This document shows positions 1 to 7,394 of a stretch of DNA of 19,164 nucleotides, piece after piece (the stretch's first letter is position 1; the number at the start of each line of letters is the position of its first letter). Made by a program: the position numbers and the translations under genes. The notes beneath the pieces are model-generated. The model had not been told where the DNA came from. It searched no databases and worked only from the letters and a program-made list of their open reading frames with translations. The DNA is from JBASRP01 sp044866075 (GTDB lineage: Bacteria; Actinomycetota; AC-67): positions 1 to 19,164 of the forward strand of contig JBIOTQ010000138.1 in the NCBI GenBank assembly GCA_044866075.1, written 5' to 3'.

Positions 1-1
1 C

Positions 2-220
2 GTCGCCGCCGGCTCACGACTCGCGCACTCGTTCCGCGACACGGTTCGATGGGCTGTGCTCGTCGGCGTCGTGTCTTGCCTCGCCGGGCTGGTGATCGCT
101 CTCGCGCAGGGCGAGATCCCGCCGGGAGGCACGATCGTCCTCACGTCGATCGCCGCGTTCGTCGCGGCGACGTTCGTCGGCCGGCGCGCGGCGCGACGCC
201 ATCCGCGGGTGGCGCCGTGA
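2..220 (+). CDS. znuB: Zinc/metal ABC transporter permease, C-terminal end (partial)
   Basis: This is the last 72 residues of an open frame that enters from the left edge. The visible part has two hydrophobic helices (about residues 18-34 and 45-61) around a loop with PPGGTIVL, then a basic tail. This is the usual ending of ABC-3 family metal permeases such as ZnuB/TroB/MntB, which form the membrane channel for Zn or Mn uptake. The stop codon overlaps the GTG start of a Fur-family gene (GTGA). That coupling points to zinc uptake, because ZnuABC and Zur genes commonly sit together. The assignment rests on a short segment plus context, and a manganese or iron permease of the same family cannot be excluded. 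Confidence 0.7.
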   Translation, partial: VAAGSRLAHSFRDTVRWAVLVGVVSCLAGLVIALAQGEIPPGGTIVLTSIAAFVAATFVGRRAARRHPRVAP

Positions 221-639
221 AGCGCTCGGCGCCCGCCCTGACCGGCCTCCGGCCGACGCGCCAGAGGCGCGCGATCCTGCGCGCCGTCGCCGCCGAGGCG
301 CGTCCGATCAGCGCGCAAGACCTCCACGCGCGGCTGCGCAAGGCGGGCGATTCCGCCGGACTGGCGACCGTCTACCGGACTCTGCAAGCCCTGACCGACG
401 CCGGCGTCCTGCGCACGTTCCAGACCCCGGCCGGAGAGGTCGCGTACAAGGTCTGCGAGCCGGGTCATCACCATCACTTGATCTGCACGCGGTGCGGCCG
501 CGTTGAGGAGATTCCCTCGTGCGAGGTGGAAGATTGGGCGACGGCCGTCGCGCACCGGCGCGGGTTCGCGGTGACGTCGCACCAAGCCGACATCTACGGC
601 GTGTGCGGGAGCTGCGGGCGCCGGCGGCGCAACGCATGA
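217..639 (+). CDS. zur: Zinc uptake regulator Zur (Fur family)
   Basis: This 140-residue protein has the length and order of a Fur-family repressor. A winged helix lies at about residues 10-70, with a recognition helix containing LATVYRTLQAL, and a metal-binding dimerisation domain follows. C90-x2-C93 and C130-x2-C133 form the structural zinc site. C80, the run of four His at 84-87 and H122 supply the sensory site, resembling mycobacterial FurB/Zur. With zinc bound, such proteins repress zinc-uptake and zinc-sparing genes. The GTG start overlaps the permease stop by 4 nt, which implies translational coupling. A longer frame upstream is open but only reads through the permease gene. Choosing Zur over Fur rests on the permease neighbour and the FurB-like sequence. 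Confidence 0.88.
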   Translation: MKRSAPALTGLRPTRQRRAILRAVAAEARPISAQDLHARLRKAGDSAGLATVYRTLQALTDAGVLRTFQTPAGEVAYKVCEPGHHHHLICTRCGRVEEIPSCEVEDWATAVAHRRGFAVTSHQADIYGVCGSCGRRRRNA

Positions 640-648
640 AGGGCGTTG

Positions 649-683
649 CTGCTGGCCGGAGGAGGGCGCCTGCCGGCCCGCAG
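649..683. terminator. Candidate bidirectional hairpin between convergent genes
   Basis: CTGCTGGCCGG at 649-659 can pair with CCGGCCCGCAG at 673-683, giving an 11-bp stem with one mismatch and a 13-nt loop. It lies between the stops of two convergent genes, where a shared terminator is expected. There is no T tract on either side, so it would be a factor-assisted or hairpin-only terminator as often seen in high-GC genomes. Confidence 0.45.
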
Positions 684-691
684 CTGCCGGG

Positions 692-1261
692 TTAACTCGC
701 TGTAGCGGGGGTCTCCGCGAGCGGGATGTCGGCGCGCATGATGCCGGGCTCGTCCACGTCGAGCCGCGCACCCTGGCGACGCATGATGTGAAGCATCGGG
801 TAGTTGTCGACGCTCACGTACGCTCGGAAGCGCTTCACGCCGTTCGCGCGCGCCGCCGCGCTGATCACCTCGAGCAGCGTCGAGCCGAGGCCGCGGTTTT
901 GGTAGGCGTCCACGACGGTGACCGCCGGCTCGGCCGTGTCGGGGTCGTCGCGCAGGCGCACGTAACGCGCGACGCCGATCCCAGGGTGTTCGGGCTCGTC
1001 GAGCGTCATCGCCACCCAGGCTTCGTGATCGACGTGGTCGACCTCCGTGAGGCGCGTCAGCAGCGTGGGCGTTAGCCGCGTCACGCCGCCGAGGAAGCGC
1101 ATGAAGCGCGACCGCTCCGACAGGCGGTCGAATCCGTCGGCGATCCCTGCCTTGTCCTCTCGCCGGATCGGCCGCATGACGACGCGCGTTCCGTCCATCA
1201 GCGTCACGTCGATCCGATGCGCGTCGAAAGGATCGGCCGGCCGGGGGAGCACGCTCGCCAT
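692..1261 (-). CDS. GNAT family N-acetyltransferase
   Basis: The product has 189 residues. The segment RPIRREDKAGI followed by a serine/arginine-rich helix ending in RFLGG is typical of the GNAT group related to the acetyltransferase part of acyl-CoA-synthetase-like protein acetylases. VVDAYQNRGLG (about 117-126) is the acetyl-CoA pyrophosphate loop (Q-x-x-G-x-G). The acceptor substrate cannot be told from sequence. The ATG was chosen because GGAGGAG lies 8 nt upstream; a GTG three codons earlier would overlap the preceding stop but has no spaced ribosome site. It follows the thioesterase gene by 5 nt and is very likely co-transcribed with it under the divergent operator. Confidence 0.85.
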   Translation of the reverse strand: MASVLPRPADPFDAHRIDVTLMDGTRVVMRPIRREDKAGIADGFDRLSERSRFMRFLGGVTRLTPTLLTRLTEVDHVDHEAWVAMTLDEPEHPGIGVARYVRLRDDPDTAEPAVTVVDAYQNRGLGSTLLEVISAAARANGVKRFRAYVSVDNYPMLHIMRRQGARLDVDEPGIMRADIPLAETPATAS

Positions 1262-1266
1262 CGCGA

Positions 1267-1809
1267 TCACTCCTCCGCGCGGATGATGAGACACGTACAC
1301 ATCGCATGGGCGAGCAGGCGTCCGCTCGCGTCCTCCAGGCGCGCCTGTGCGGTGGCCGTTCGGCGGCCGACGTGGACCACGTCGCCGATGGCACGCACGA
1401 GACCGGTGTCGCGCGTCATCGCCCGCACGAAGTTCACCTTGATCTCGAGCGTGGTGTAGGCCTCGCCCGGGCCGAGCGTCGCGTGCACCGCGACGCCCAT
1501 CGCGGAGTCGAGTAGCGTCGCGGCCAGGCCGCCGTGCACGACGCCGATCGGGTTGTAGTGCTCCTCGCCGGGCGTGACCTCGAAGACGGCGTGGCCGTCG
1601 TCGGCCTCGACGACCGAGAATCCCATCAGCCGCGAGATCGGGGGAGCGGGCACCTCGCCCGTCGCGATCTTGCGGAGGTAGTCGATCCCCCGCAGGCCGC
1701 GTCCCGCGAGGGCGTGGGGAACAGGGTCCTCCCACGTGACGACCTTGGTGCGCGCCGCGGTGCTGCGGTTCGGGCTGAGGGTCTCTGAGGTTTCCGTTGC
1801 CCTGCTCAC
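1267..1809 (-). CDS. PaaI-family hotdog thioesterase
   Basis: A hotdog-fold thioesterase hydrolyses acyl- or aryl-CoA thioesters. The conserved block HYNPIGVVHGG (about residues 84-94) followed by an acidic D101 in the long helix is the PaaI/4-HBT-type active-site signature. The N-terminal 55 residues before the fold are longer than in most family members. An upstream ATG at 1836 is in frame but sits inside the operator. The GTG at 1809 has GGAGG 5 nt upstream and lies outside the operator, so it is preferred (180 residues). The gene is the first of a two-gene unit with the acetyltransferase and is divergent from an HxlR regulator that probably controls it. The true CoA substrate is unknown. 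Confidence 0.85.
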   Translation of the reverse strand: MSRATETSETLSPNRSTAARTKVVTWEDPVPHALAGRGLRGIDYLRKIATGEVPAPPISRLMGFSVVEADDGHAVFEVTPGEEHYNPIGVVHGGLAATLLDSAMGVAVHATLGPGEAYTTLEIKVNFVRAMTRDTGLVRAIGDVVHVGRRTATAQARLEDASGRLLAHAMCTCLIIRAEE

Positions 1810-1829
1810 CGCTGCCTCCGCGCGAGTCG

Positions 1830-1875
1830 GTTGCATGACGCAACGAGGCTAGCAGGCATAGTTGCGTCATGCAAC
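1830..1875. promoter_or_regulatory. Paired palindromic operator in the divergent promoter region
   Basis: GTTGCATGACGCAAC (1830-1844) and its exact reverse complement GTTGCGTCATGCAAC (1861-1875) form a perfect 15-bp inverted repeat with a 16-bp spacer. Each arm is itself a GTTGC-N5-GCAAC dyad, so the site reads as two dimer-binding sites whose centres are 31 bp apart, on the same face of the helix. The spacer holds weak -10-like hexamers for both directions (TAGCCT on the minus strand at 1851-1846, CATAGT on the plus strand at 1857-1862). By position it is the likely operator of the HxlR-type protein encoded next door. Confidence 0.8.
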
Positions 1876-1900
1876 TCAACGGCGTAAACTCGCTTCCGAC

Positions 1901-2419
1901 ATGCGGCTCAAGAGCTTTGCTGACATGAACTGCACGGTCGCCAAGAGCGTCGAGGTCATCGGCGAGCGCTGGACGCTGCTCGTCGTCCGCGAGGTCTTCC
2001 TCGGGACCCGGCGGTTCGAGGACTTCCGGCGCCGGCTGGGGATCGCGCGGAACATCCTGGCCGACCGTCTGGAAGGCCTGGTTGACGCAGGGATCCTGGA
2101 GCGGCGCTTGTACCAGGAGCGGCCCGAGCGATACGAGTACCGCCTCACCGAGAAAGGGCTCGATTTCTACCCGATCATCCTCGCCCTCAAGAAGTGGGGC
2201 GATCGGTGGGAGGTCGGGCCCGAGGGACCGCCCCTACTGACCCGGCACGACTGCGGCGAGGTATTCGATCCGATCGCCGTCTGTCCCCACTGCGGTCGCG
2301 AGGTCGACGCCCACGACGTCCGCGCCGAGCCGGGCCCGGGCGCCACCCGCGACGAGATCGAGGAGTACCACCGCCGTCTCGCGCGCGCCGCCGAGCGCGT
2401 CGCGGCCCGCGCCGGCTGA
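1901..2419 (+). CDS. HxlR-family transcriptional regulator
   Basis: The 172-residue protein carries an HxlR winged helix. It begins with MNCTVAKSVEVIGERWTLL (residues 9-27), has the recognition region RRFEDFRRRLGIARNILADR (38-57), and a wing around ERPERYEYRLTEKG. A C-terminal extension (about 112-135) has H116, C118, C128 and C131 spaced like a small zinc knuckle, followed by a charged helical tail. Such proteins usually bind effectors as dimers and repress a divergent gene. Here the divergent partner is the thioesterase/acetyltransferase pair, and the double palindrome lies just upstream. No clear ribosome site is seen. The ATG at 1901 is preferred over a TTG at 1862 inside the operator; ATG 1925 is also possible. 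Confidence 0.85.
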   Translation: MRLKSFADMNCTVAKSVEVIGERWTLLVVREVFLGTRRFEDFRRRLGIARNILADRLEGLVDAGILERRLYQERPERYEYRLTEKGLDFYPIILALKKWGDRWEVGPEGPPLLTRHDCGEVFDPIAVCPHCGREVDAHDVRAEPGPGATRDEIEEYHRRLARAAERVAARAG

Positions 2420-2471
2420 AGTCCGGTTCCGGCCCAGGAATCCCGTACCTCCGCGCGGAATCGTTAGCGCC

Positions 2472-3860
2472 ATGCGCGTGCGATGCGTTCTCGCGGTCCT
2501 CTGCCTGGGCGCGGCGACCGCCGTCGTCACACCGGGCCACGCGACGGTCCCGAGCGGGCACGTGACCGGGCCGATCGGCGACGCCGGGCTCCGCGGCCAC
2601 GCGCTCTTCGACAGCCCCTTCGACCTCGCCGACTTTGGCTACCGGGACGACGAGTACTTCGTCAGCGGCACCGCACGCACCGTGGCCGGAGACGCGACCG
2701 CGCCGTACACGACGCGCATGATCGTCACGCGGCCGATCAAGGCCGCGCGGTTCAACGGCACCGTCGTCCTCGACTGGGTGAACGTCACCGCGCAGTTCGA
2801 GAACGCCGTCGACTCAGTCGAAGCGCGCGAGATGCTGCTCCGCGATGGGTATGCGTACGTCCACGTGAGCGCGCAGGCGGCCGGCATCTGCTGTACCCCG
2901 CTCACGCCGAAGGTCTGGGACCCCGTCCGGTACCAACCCCTGTCGCACCCGGGCGACGACTTCGCGAACGACATTTTCTCGCAGATCGCGCGCGCGTTGC
3001 GCGTGCCCAACGGAACCGACCCCTTCGGGGGCCTGACGGTCGAACGCGTGCTCGCGATGGGCCAGTCGCAGTCGGCGAGCAAGCTCTACGACTACGTGTC
3101 GACGACGCAAGCGACCGCCGGCGTCATCGACGGCTTCCTGATCCACGGGGGCGGCAGCAAGACGTACGCGACGCCCCCGGCCGTGCCCGTGCTGCATCTG
3201 CTGAGCGACGCGGAGGCCGAGCCCGACGCGCCCAACACCACGCACAACTATCGCTTGTGGGAGATCGCAGGCACCTCGCATTCCGACTTCTGGATCGGCT
3301 ATTACCAAGTGTTCGGCCAGGGACCGCGCACGCTGGCCGACGTCGATCGGCGCCCGGCGTCCGACCTCGAGGAGCTCAATCGAACCGCCGGGATCTACGG
3401 CGAGCAGATCCATCCGCTCGAAGCGGCGTGCATCCTCGCGGGCGGAACCATGCCGATGCACTACGCGGTGTCGACGGCGATCCACCGCCTGAACGAGTGG
3501 ATCCGCACCGGCGGCGCACCTCCGAACGGCCCGCGCTTCGCTTTCACGAACGGCACTCTCGCGAAGGACGCACACGGCAACGCCCTCGGCGGTATCCGTC
3601 TGCCACCGATCGACGTGCCGGTCGCCGCGTACGTGTCGACGGTTTGTGTCCTTGGTGGTCTGACCGTGCCGTTCACCGACGTGCAGCTCCACCTCCTGTA
3701 CCCGACGCATGCCGATTACTACGCCAAGATGAAAAAGGCGACGGACGCGAGTCTGGACGCCGGCTGGCTGCTGCCGGGGGACGCGACCGACCTGCTGAAA
3801 CGCGCCTGCGCGGCGAGGAACCGCTGGGGCGACCTCAGCGGAGCGGGCTGCGCCGTCTGA
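2472..3860 (+). CDS. Secreted alpha/beta hydrolase-domain protein
   Basis: This 462-residue protein starts with a signal peptide (basic MRVR, hydrophobic stretch to about residue 20, A-x-A-like end near 24). The body matches the family often annotated simply as 'alpha/beta hydrolase domain'. The nucleophile elbow is GQSQSA at 197-202 (S199 likely), and a late His is in GTSHSDFW (H270). Acid candidates lie around 246-251. Members are exported serine hydrolases of unknown substrate, probably acting on esters or lipids outside the cytoplasm. The gene lies 52 nt after the HxlR gene on the same strand and 61 nt before a LuxR-type regulator. Its ribosome site is weak, and the catalytic acid is not certain. 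Confidence 0.8.
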   Translation: MRVRCVLAVLCLGAATAVVTPGHATVPSGHVTGPIGDAGLRGHALFDSPFDLADFGYRDDEYFVSGTARTVAGDATAPYTTRMIVTRPIKAARFNGTVVLDWVNVTAQFENAVDSVEAREMLLRDGYAYVHVSAQAAGICCTPLTPKVWDPVRYQPLSHPGDDFANDIFSQIARALRVPNGTDPFGGLTVERVLAMGQSQSASKLYDYVSTTQATAGVIDGFLIHGGGSKTYATPPAVPVLHLLSDAEAEPDAPNTTHNYRLWEIAGTSHSDFWIGYYQVFGQGPRTLADVDRRPASDLEELNRTAGIYGEQIHPLEAACILAGGTMPMHYAVSTAIHRLNEWIRTGGAPPNGPRFAFTNGTLAKDAHGNALGGIRLPPIDVPVAAYVSTVCVLGGLTVPFTDVQLHLLYPTHADYYAKMKKATDASLDAGWLLPGDATDLLKRACAARNRWGDLSGAGCAV

Positions 3861-3921
3861 CTCTACCCACGAGCGGCGCGACCCTATTACCCTTAAGCAG
3901 CTGTAAGGGGCGGAGGGTCGC

Positions 3922-5556
3922 GTGACCGCGCAACGGATCGCCGGACTGAAGGACGCACGGGAAGCCGCCGCGCGTTACGACTGGGCACTTGCGTACGAGG
4001 CGTTCGGCACCATGGACCCGGCCACGCTCGAGCCGTCCGACCTCGAGGCCTTCGCCGACGCCGCGTGGTGGAACTTCCAGCTGCCCGAGTCCATCGACCT
4101 TCGGCAGAAGGCGCACGCGGGATACGTTGCGGCGGGCAACGTCCGAGCGGCGGCGCGCGTGGCGTGGTTCCTGTTCTTCGATTACATCATCCCCGGCGAG
4201 ACATCGGTGGCGATGGGATGGCTGAAGCGAGCTCAGCGCCACCTGACCGACCTCGACGAGTGCATCGAGCATGGGCTGATAGCGCTCGCGGAGGCCCGCG
4301 TTGCGTTCGACCGCGGAGACCTCGATAGGGCGCTCGAGCTGGCCGACCGTGTTGTCACGATCGGTGAGCGGTTCCGCGACCGGGACGCCGTCGGGTTGGG
4401 GCTCGACGCCAAGGGGCGTTTCCTCGTCGCGCGGGGCGAGGTCGAGCGCGGCATGGAGCTGCTCGAGGAAGCGATGACCGCCGTGATCGCCGGAGAGGTC
4501 AGTCCGTTCGTGCGGGGCTGGATGTTCTGCGACGTCCTCGGGACGTGCATGCAGATCGCGGACCTGCGCCGCGCGAACCAATGGACGGACGCGGCGACGG
4601 CATGGTCGGCGAGCATGCGCACCTCATCGCCGTTCACGGGTATCTGCCGCGTGCATCGAGTCGAGGTCGCCGTCTTGCGCGGCGAGTGGGAGACCGCCGA
4701 GAGCGAAGCGCTCCGCGCGGCCCAGGAGATGGCGACGCGCGTTCCTCCTCTGGCCGGGGAGGCCATGTACATGCTGGGGGAGATATGCCGCCGCCGGGGC
4801 GACGTCGCCAGTGCGGAAGAAGCGTTCACGCGCGCGCACGAGATGGGTCGCGATCCTCAACCGGGGCTCGCCCTCATCCGCCTCGCCCAGGGGAAGGGCG
4901 ACGCCGCGGCGGCCGGGCTCCGCAACGCGCTCTGGGGGACGCCTGGTCCGAACCTCCCACGGGCAACTCTTCTGGCCGCGCAGGTGGAGGTCGACCTCGC
5001 GCGCGGCGATCTGACGTCCGCGCGCGCGGCGGCCGATCAGCTGGACGCGATGGCGGCGGCGATCGGGAGCGAGCTCGTCGGCGCGATGGGGACGACCGCC
5101 CGTGCGGCCGTCCATCTCGCAGCCGGCGAGATCGAGCCAGGATTCGCGACGTCGGTGGCTGCGTTCCGTTCGTGGCAGGAACTCCGGTTGCCGTACGAGA
5201 CGGCGCATGCGCGGCTCCTCGTCGCCGACGCGAGCAAGCGGGGAGGAGACGAGGAACGCGCCCGCCTCGAGCTCGACGCGGCCCGGGCAGCGTTCGAGCG
5301 CCTCGGCGCGAAGGTCGACGCACGTCGGGCGGCCGAGCGGTTACGGGACTCCTCGGAGCTTCCGGCCGGCCTCTCGGCGCGCGAGGTAGAGGTCCTCAAA
5401 CTGGTCGCCGCGGGCAAGACGAACCGCGAGATCGCCGCCGAAATGGTCATCAGCGAGCACACCGTCTCGCGGCACCTCCAGAACATCTTCGCGAAGCTGG
5501 GCGTGTCCAGCCGGGCCGCCGCCACGGCTTTCGCCTTCGAGAACCAGCTGGTCTAG
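3922..5556 (+). CDS. TPR-containing LuxR-type transcriptional regulator
   Basis: The 544-residue protein consists of about 470 residues of alanine-rich paired helices of TPR type followed by a LuxR/GerE helix-turn-helix at 484-544. The latter contains LSAREVEVLKLVAAGKTNREI and the recognition segment SEHTVSRHL. There is no receiver domain and no Walker A/B motif, so this is neither a response regulator nor a full MalT/LAL protein. The TPR part probably binds a protein or small-molecule signal. The GTG start has GGAGGG about 4 nt upstream. The next gene is a flavin monooxygenase on the same strand, separated by a perfect hairpin, which makes that gene the first candidate target. Such TPR-LuxR proteins often sit beside oxidoreductase genes. 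Confidence 0.85.
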   Translation: MTAQRIAGLKDAREAAARYDWALAYEAFGTMDPATLEPSDLEAFADAAWWNFQLPESIDLRQKAHAGYVAAGNVRAAARVAWFLFFDYIIPGETSVAMGWLKRAQRHLTDLDECIEHGLIALAEARVAFDRGDLDRALELADRVVTIGERFRDRDAVGLGLDAKGRFLVARGEVERGMELLEEAMTAVIAGEVSPFVRGWMFCDVLGTCMQIADLRRANQWTDAATAWSASMRTSSPFTGICRVHRVEVAVLRGEWETAESEALRAAQEMATRVPPLAGEAMYMLGEICRRRGDVASAEEAFTRAHEMGRDPQPGLALIRLAQGKGDAAAAGLRNALWGTPGPNLPRATLLAAQVEVDLARGDLTSARAAADQLDAMAAAIGSELVGAMGTTARAAVHLAAGEIEPGFATSVAAFRSWQELRLPYETAHARLLVADASKRGGDEERARLELDAARAAFERLGAKVDARRAAERLRDSSELPAGLSAREVEVLKLVAAGKTNREIAAEMVISEHTVSRHLQNIFAKLGVSSRAAATAFAFENQLV

Positions 5557-5584
5557 GCCCCGCCGGGGGGCCTCCCGGGTCCTC

Positions 5585-5606
5585 CGATGGTGCGGATGCA
5601 CCATCG
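5585..5606. promoter_or_regulatory. Perfect 9-bp inverted repeat upstream of the monooxygenase
   Basis: CGATGGTGC (5585-5593) and GCACCATCG (5598-5606) are perfect reverse complements around GGAT. The site begins 28 nt after the regulator's stop and lies about 100 nt before the monooxygenase start. It could be an operator for the LuxR-type protein or a short terminator hairpin. No T tract follows, and a weak TAGCCT hexamer further downstream may be the monooxygenase -10. Confidence 0.5.
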
Positions 5607-5705
5607 CACCGGCCTGCGAGATTGGTCCGTTCCTGCGATGCGAGCGTCCGCTCGCCGACCCTAGCCTCCTTCCGTCGGAACAACGTCGAGCCGGAGGTGA
5701 TCGCG

Positions 5706-6863
5706 GTGAGCACGAACGGCTACTCGCAGAAGCTTCACGCCCTTCTCCCTACCATCCAGGCGCGTCGCGAGGAGATCGAAACAGCGCGGCGCTTGCCGCG
5801 CGATCTGGTGTCGGAGCTCGCCGGCACCGGGATCTTCAAACTCAGCGTCCCGCGCGCGATCGGCGGTGACGAGGCCGACCCGCTCGACATCGCGCGGGTC
5901 ATCGAGACAGTGTCGGCGGCCGACGGCTCGACCGGCTGGTGCACGTTGATCGGGATCAGCGGGAACATCAACTCGGGGTACATGCCCGAGCCGGGGGCAA
6001 AGGAGGTCTTCGCCGACCCCGCCGCGCCGTCGGCCGTCGTCGCCGCGCCACAGGGCGCCGCCGTCGCCGAGGACGGCGGGATGCGCGTGAACGGCCGCTG
6101 GAAGTTCGCCAGCGGCGTCACCCACTCCGACTGGATCACGGCGGGTTGCATTGTGATGGAGGACGGGAAGCCCAAGATGACGCCGATGGGCATGCCCGAG
6201 ATCGTCCACGTCTCGGTCCCGGTCGCCGAGATCGAGGTCCACGACACCTGGTACGTGAGCGGCCTCAACGGCACGGGAAGCAACGACGTCAGCATCACGA
6301 ACGTGTTCGTGCCGGAGCACCGGATCGGCTCTCTGTTCAACCCGGCGATGCACCGCCCCGAGCCTCTGTACCAGATGCCGGTCGCCGGCGTTTTCTCGGC
6401 GCATCTCGCCTCCGTCGGTCTCGGCATCGCGCGCGCGGCTCTGGACGAGTTCGCGGAGCTCGCCGCGGAGAAGACGCCGACGTTCAGCGCCGTGAAGATG
6501 GCGGAGAAGCCGTTGACGCAGATCGAGTTCGCCCGAGCCGAAGCGGCTCTCGGCGGAGCGCGTTCGTTCCTCTACGACACGCTGGACGATCTGTGGCAGA
6601 CGGCGAGCGCGGGCCGCGAGGCAACACTGCGCCAGCGCGCGAACTCGAGGATCGCCGCTCTGCAAGCGGTCGAGACGGCGGCGCGGATCACGCGGACACT
6701 CAGCACGATCGCCGGCGGGACGTCGATCTATAACGATTCGCCACTCCAGCGGCACGCGCGCGATGCGGATGCGGTCACGCACCACGTCGTGCAGTCGCCG
6801 CAGACATGGGAAGACGCCGGCCGGGTGCTCTTCGGTTTCGACCCGCTGTTCCCGGTGTTTTAG
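5706..6863 (+). CDS. Acyl-CoA dehydrogenase-fold flavin-dependent monooxygenase
   Basis: The 385-residue protein has the acyl-CoA dehydrogenase fold. It has an N-terminal helical domain (RREEIETARRLPRDLVSELA), a central beta domain with WKFASGVTHSDW typical of the FAD-binding part, and a C-terminal helical bundle ending in HHVVQSPQTWEDAGRVLFG. This pattern belongs to the HsaA/HpaB-like group (Acyl-CoA_dh_2), whose members use reduced flavin from a partner reductase to hydroxylate or desulfurise aromatic or steroid-type compounds, rather than oxidising acyl-CoA. No reductase gene is visible nearby. GTG at 5706 is preferred because GGAGG lies 8 nt upstream; an in-frame GTG at 5697 overlaps that site. 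The gene ends 4 nt into the convergent ABM-fold gene. Confidence 0.82.
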   Translation: MSTNGYSQKLHALLPTIQARREEIETARRLPRDLVSELAGTGIFKLSVPRAIGGDEADPLDIARVIETVSAADGSTGWCTLIGISGNINSGYMPEPGAKEVFADPAAPSAVVAAPQGAAVAEDGGMRVNGRWKFASGVTHSDWITAGCIVMEDGKPKMTPMGMPEIVHVSVPVAEIEVHDTWYVSGLNGTGSNDVSITNVFVPEHRIGSLFNPAMHRPEPLYQMPVAGVFSAHLASVGLGIARAALDEFAELAAEKTPTFSAVKMAEKPLTQIEFARAEAALGGARSFLYDTLDDLWQTASAGREATLRQRANSRIAALQAVETAARITRTLSTIAGGTSIYNDSPLQRHARDADAVTHHVVQSPQTWEDAGRVLFGFDPLFPVF

Positions 6864-7249
6864 GTCGCCGCGAGCCGGGAGAACCCGGCGTGCAGATTGT
6901 GGACCTGCACGCCGCGAGCGCCGAGCATCTCCGCCTTGGCCTGCATGGCCTGGAGGAGCTCGGCGCTCGGCTCGCCGTAGATCTCCATCGTCCGCATCGT
7001 GAGGAGACCGGCGAAACGCCGGAACAGGTCGGCGCCTGCTTTCGTGTGGAACTCCATCGACGCGGAGTCGGGATGGACCTGAACGACGGTCACTTTGGTC
7101 TCCGTCGAGTCGAAGAACACGTGGTACGAGATCGCGCGCGGTTCGTTCTCCTCGACGAACGCGGTGAGCTCTTTGAACGCCGCCTTCACGTCCTCGAGCT
7201 TCCCCGGGACGATCTCGGAGACGTCGACGAAGATCAGTGGCTCGGCCAT
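6860..7249 (-). CDS. Small ABM-fold protein (antibiotic biosynthesis monooxygenase-like)
   Basis: The 129-residue protein begins PLIFVDVSEIVPGKLEDVKAA, continues through ISYHVFFDSTETKVTVVQVHPD and ends after a helix beginning DLFRRFAGLL. This alternation of strands and helices with a central Y-H resembles dimeric ABM/ferredoxin-like proteins, including quinol monooxygenases and dimeric stress-response proteins. The closeness to the family is modest, so a catalytic role is not assured. Its stop overlaps the stop of the convergent flavin monooxygenase by 4 nt (6860-6863). An in-frame GTG one codon upstream of the ATG is an alternative start. A perfect 8-bp inverted repeat begins 10 bp upstream of the start, so it likely has its own regulated promoter. 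Confidence 0.65.
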   Translation of the reverse strand: MAEPLIFVDVSEIVPGKLEDVKAAFKELTAFVEENEPRAISYHVFFDSTETKVTVVQVHPDSASMEFHTKAGADLFRRFAGLLTMRTMEIYGEPSAELLQAMQAKAEMLGARGVQVHNLHAGFSRLAAT

Positions 7250-7258
7250 CACGCACTC

Positions 7259-7288
7259 GCGGACGGATGGTACATCGGCGCCGTCCGC
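7259..7288. promoter_or_regulatory. Inverted repeat upstream of the ABM-fold gene
   Basis: GCGGACGG (7259-7266) and CCGTCCGC (7281-7288) are exact reverse complements with 14 bp between. The spacer contains a minus-strand TACCAT hexamer that could serve as a -10. The position just upstream of the ABM-fold start suggests an operator or a 5' leader hairpin. Confidence 0.4.
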
Positions 7289-7343
7289 CGGACTCGGTCA
7301 CCGCCCCTCCGGCTCTGGAGCGGGCGCCACCCAACGCCTCGGT

Positions 7344-7372
7344 TTGACAGAACGTTTCGAATTTTCTAAAAG
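7344..7372 (+). promoter_or_regulatory. Sigma-70-type promoter of the four-gene operon
   Basis: A perfect TTGACA at 7344-7349 is followed after 17 bp by TAAAAG at 7367-7372 (4 of 6 to the -10 consensus). Transcription would start about 15-20 nt before the regulator's ATG. The stretch is conspicuously AT-rich against its surroundings, as expected for a promoter here. Confidence 0.7.
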
Positions 7373-7374
7373 TT
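7351..7374. promoter_or_regulatory. Imperfect 24-bp palindrome over the operon -10
   Basis: The left half AACGTTTCGAAT (7351-7362) and the complement of the right half, AACTTTTAGAAA, agree at 9 of 12 positions. The site covers the promoter spacer and the whole -10, so a dimer bound here would block RNA polymerase. The first gene downstream encodes a GbsR/MarR-type regulator, which makes autoregulation the simplest reading. Confidence 0.55.
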
Positions 7375-7394
7375 GGAATAGGAGGGAGATGGAT

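Noticed and set aside
1810..1836. ATG start giving nine extra residues on the thioesterase.
   Set aside because: It lies inside the operator and lacks a ribosome site, whereas the GTG at 1809 has GGAGG at 5 nt.
1862..1900. TTG start giving a longer HxlR protein.
   Set aside because: It lies inside the operator and would add residues absent from the family's usual start.
2483..3925. Long Arg-rich open frame overlapping the secreted hydrolase in another frame.
   Set aside because: It is a high-GC shadow frame; the product is low-complexity and the overlapping frame has a signal peptide and a catalytic motif.
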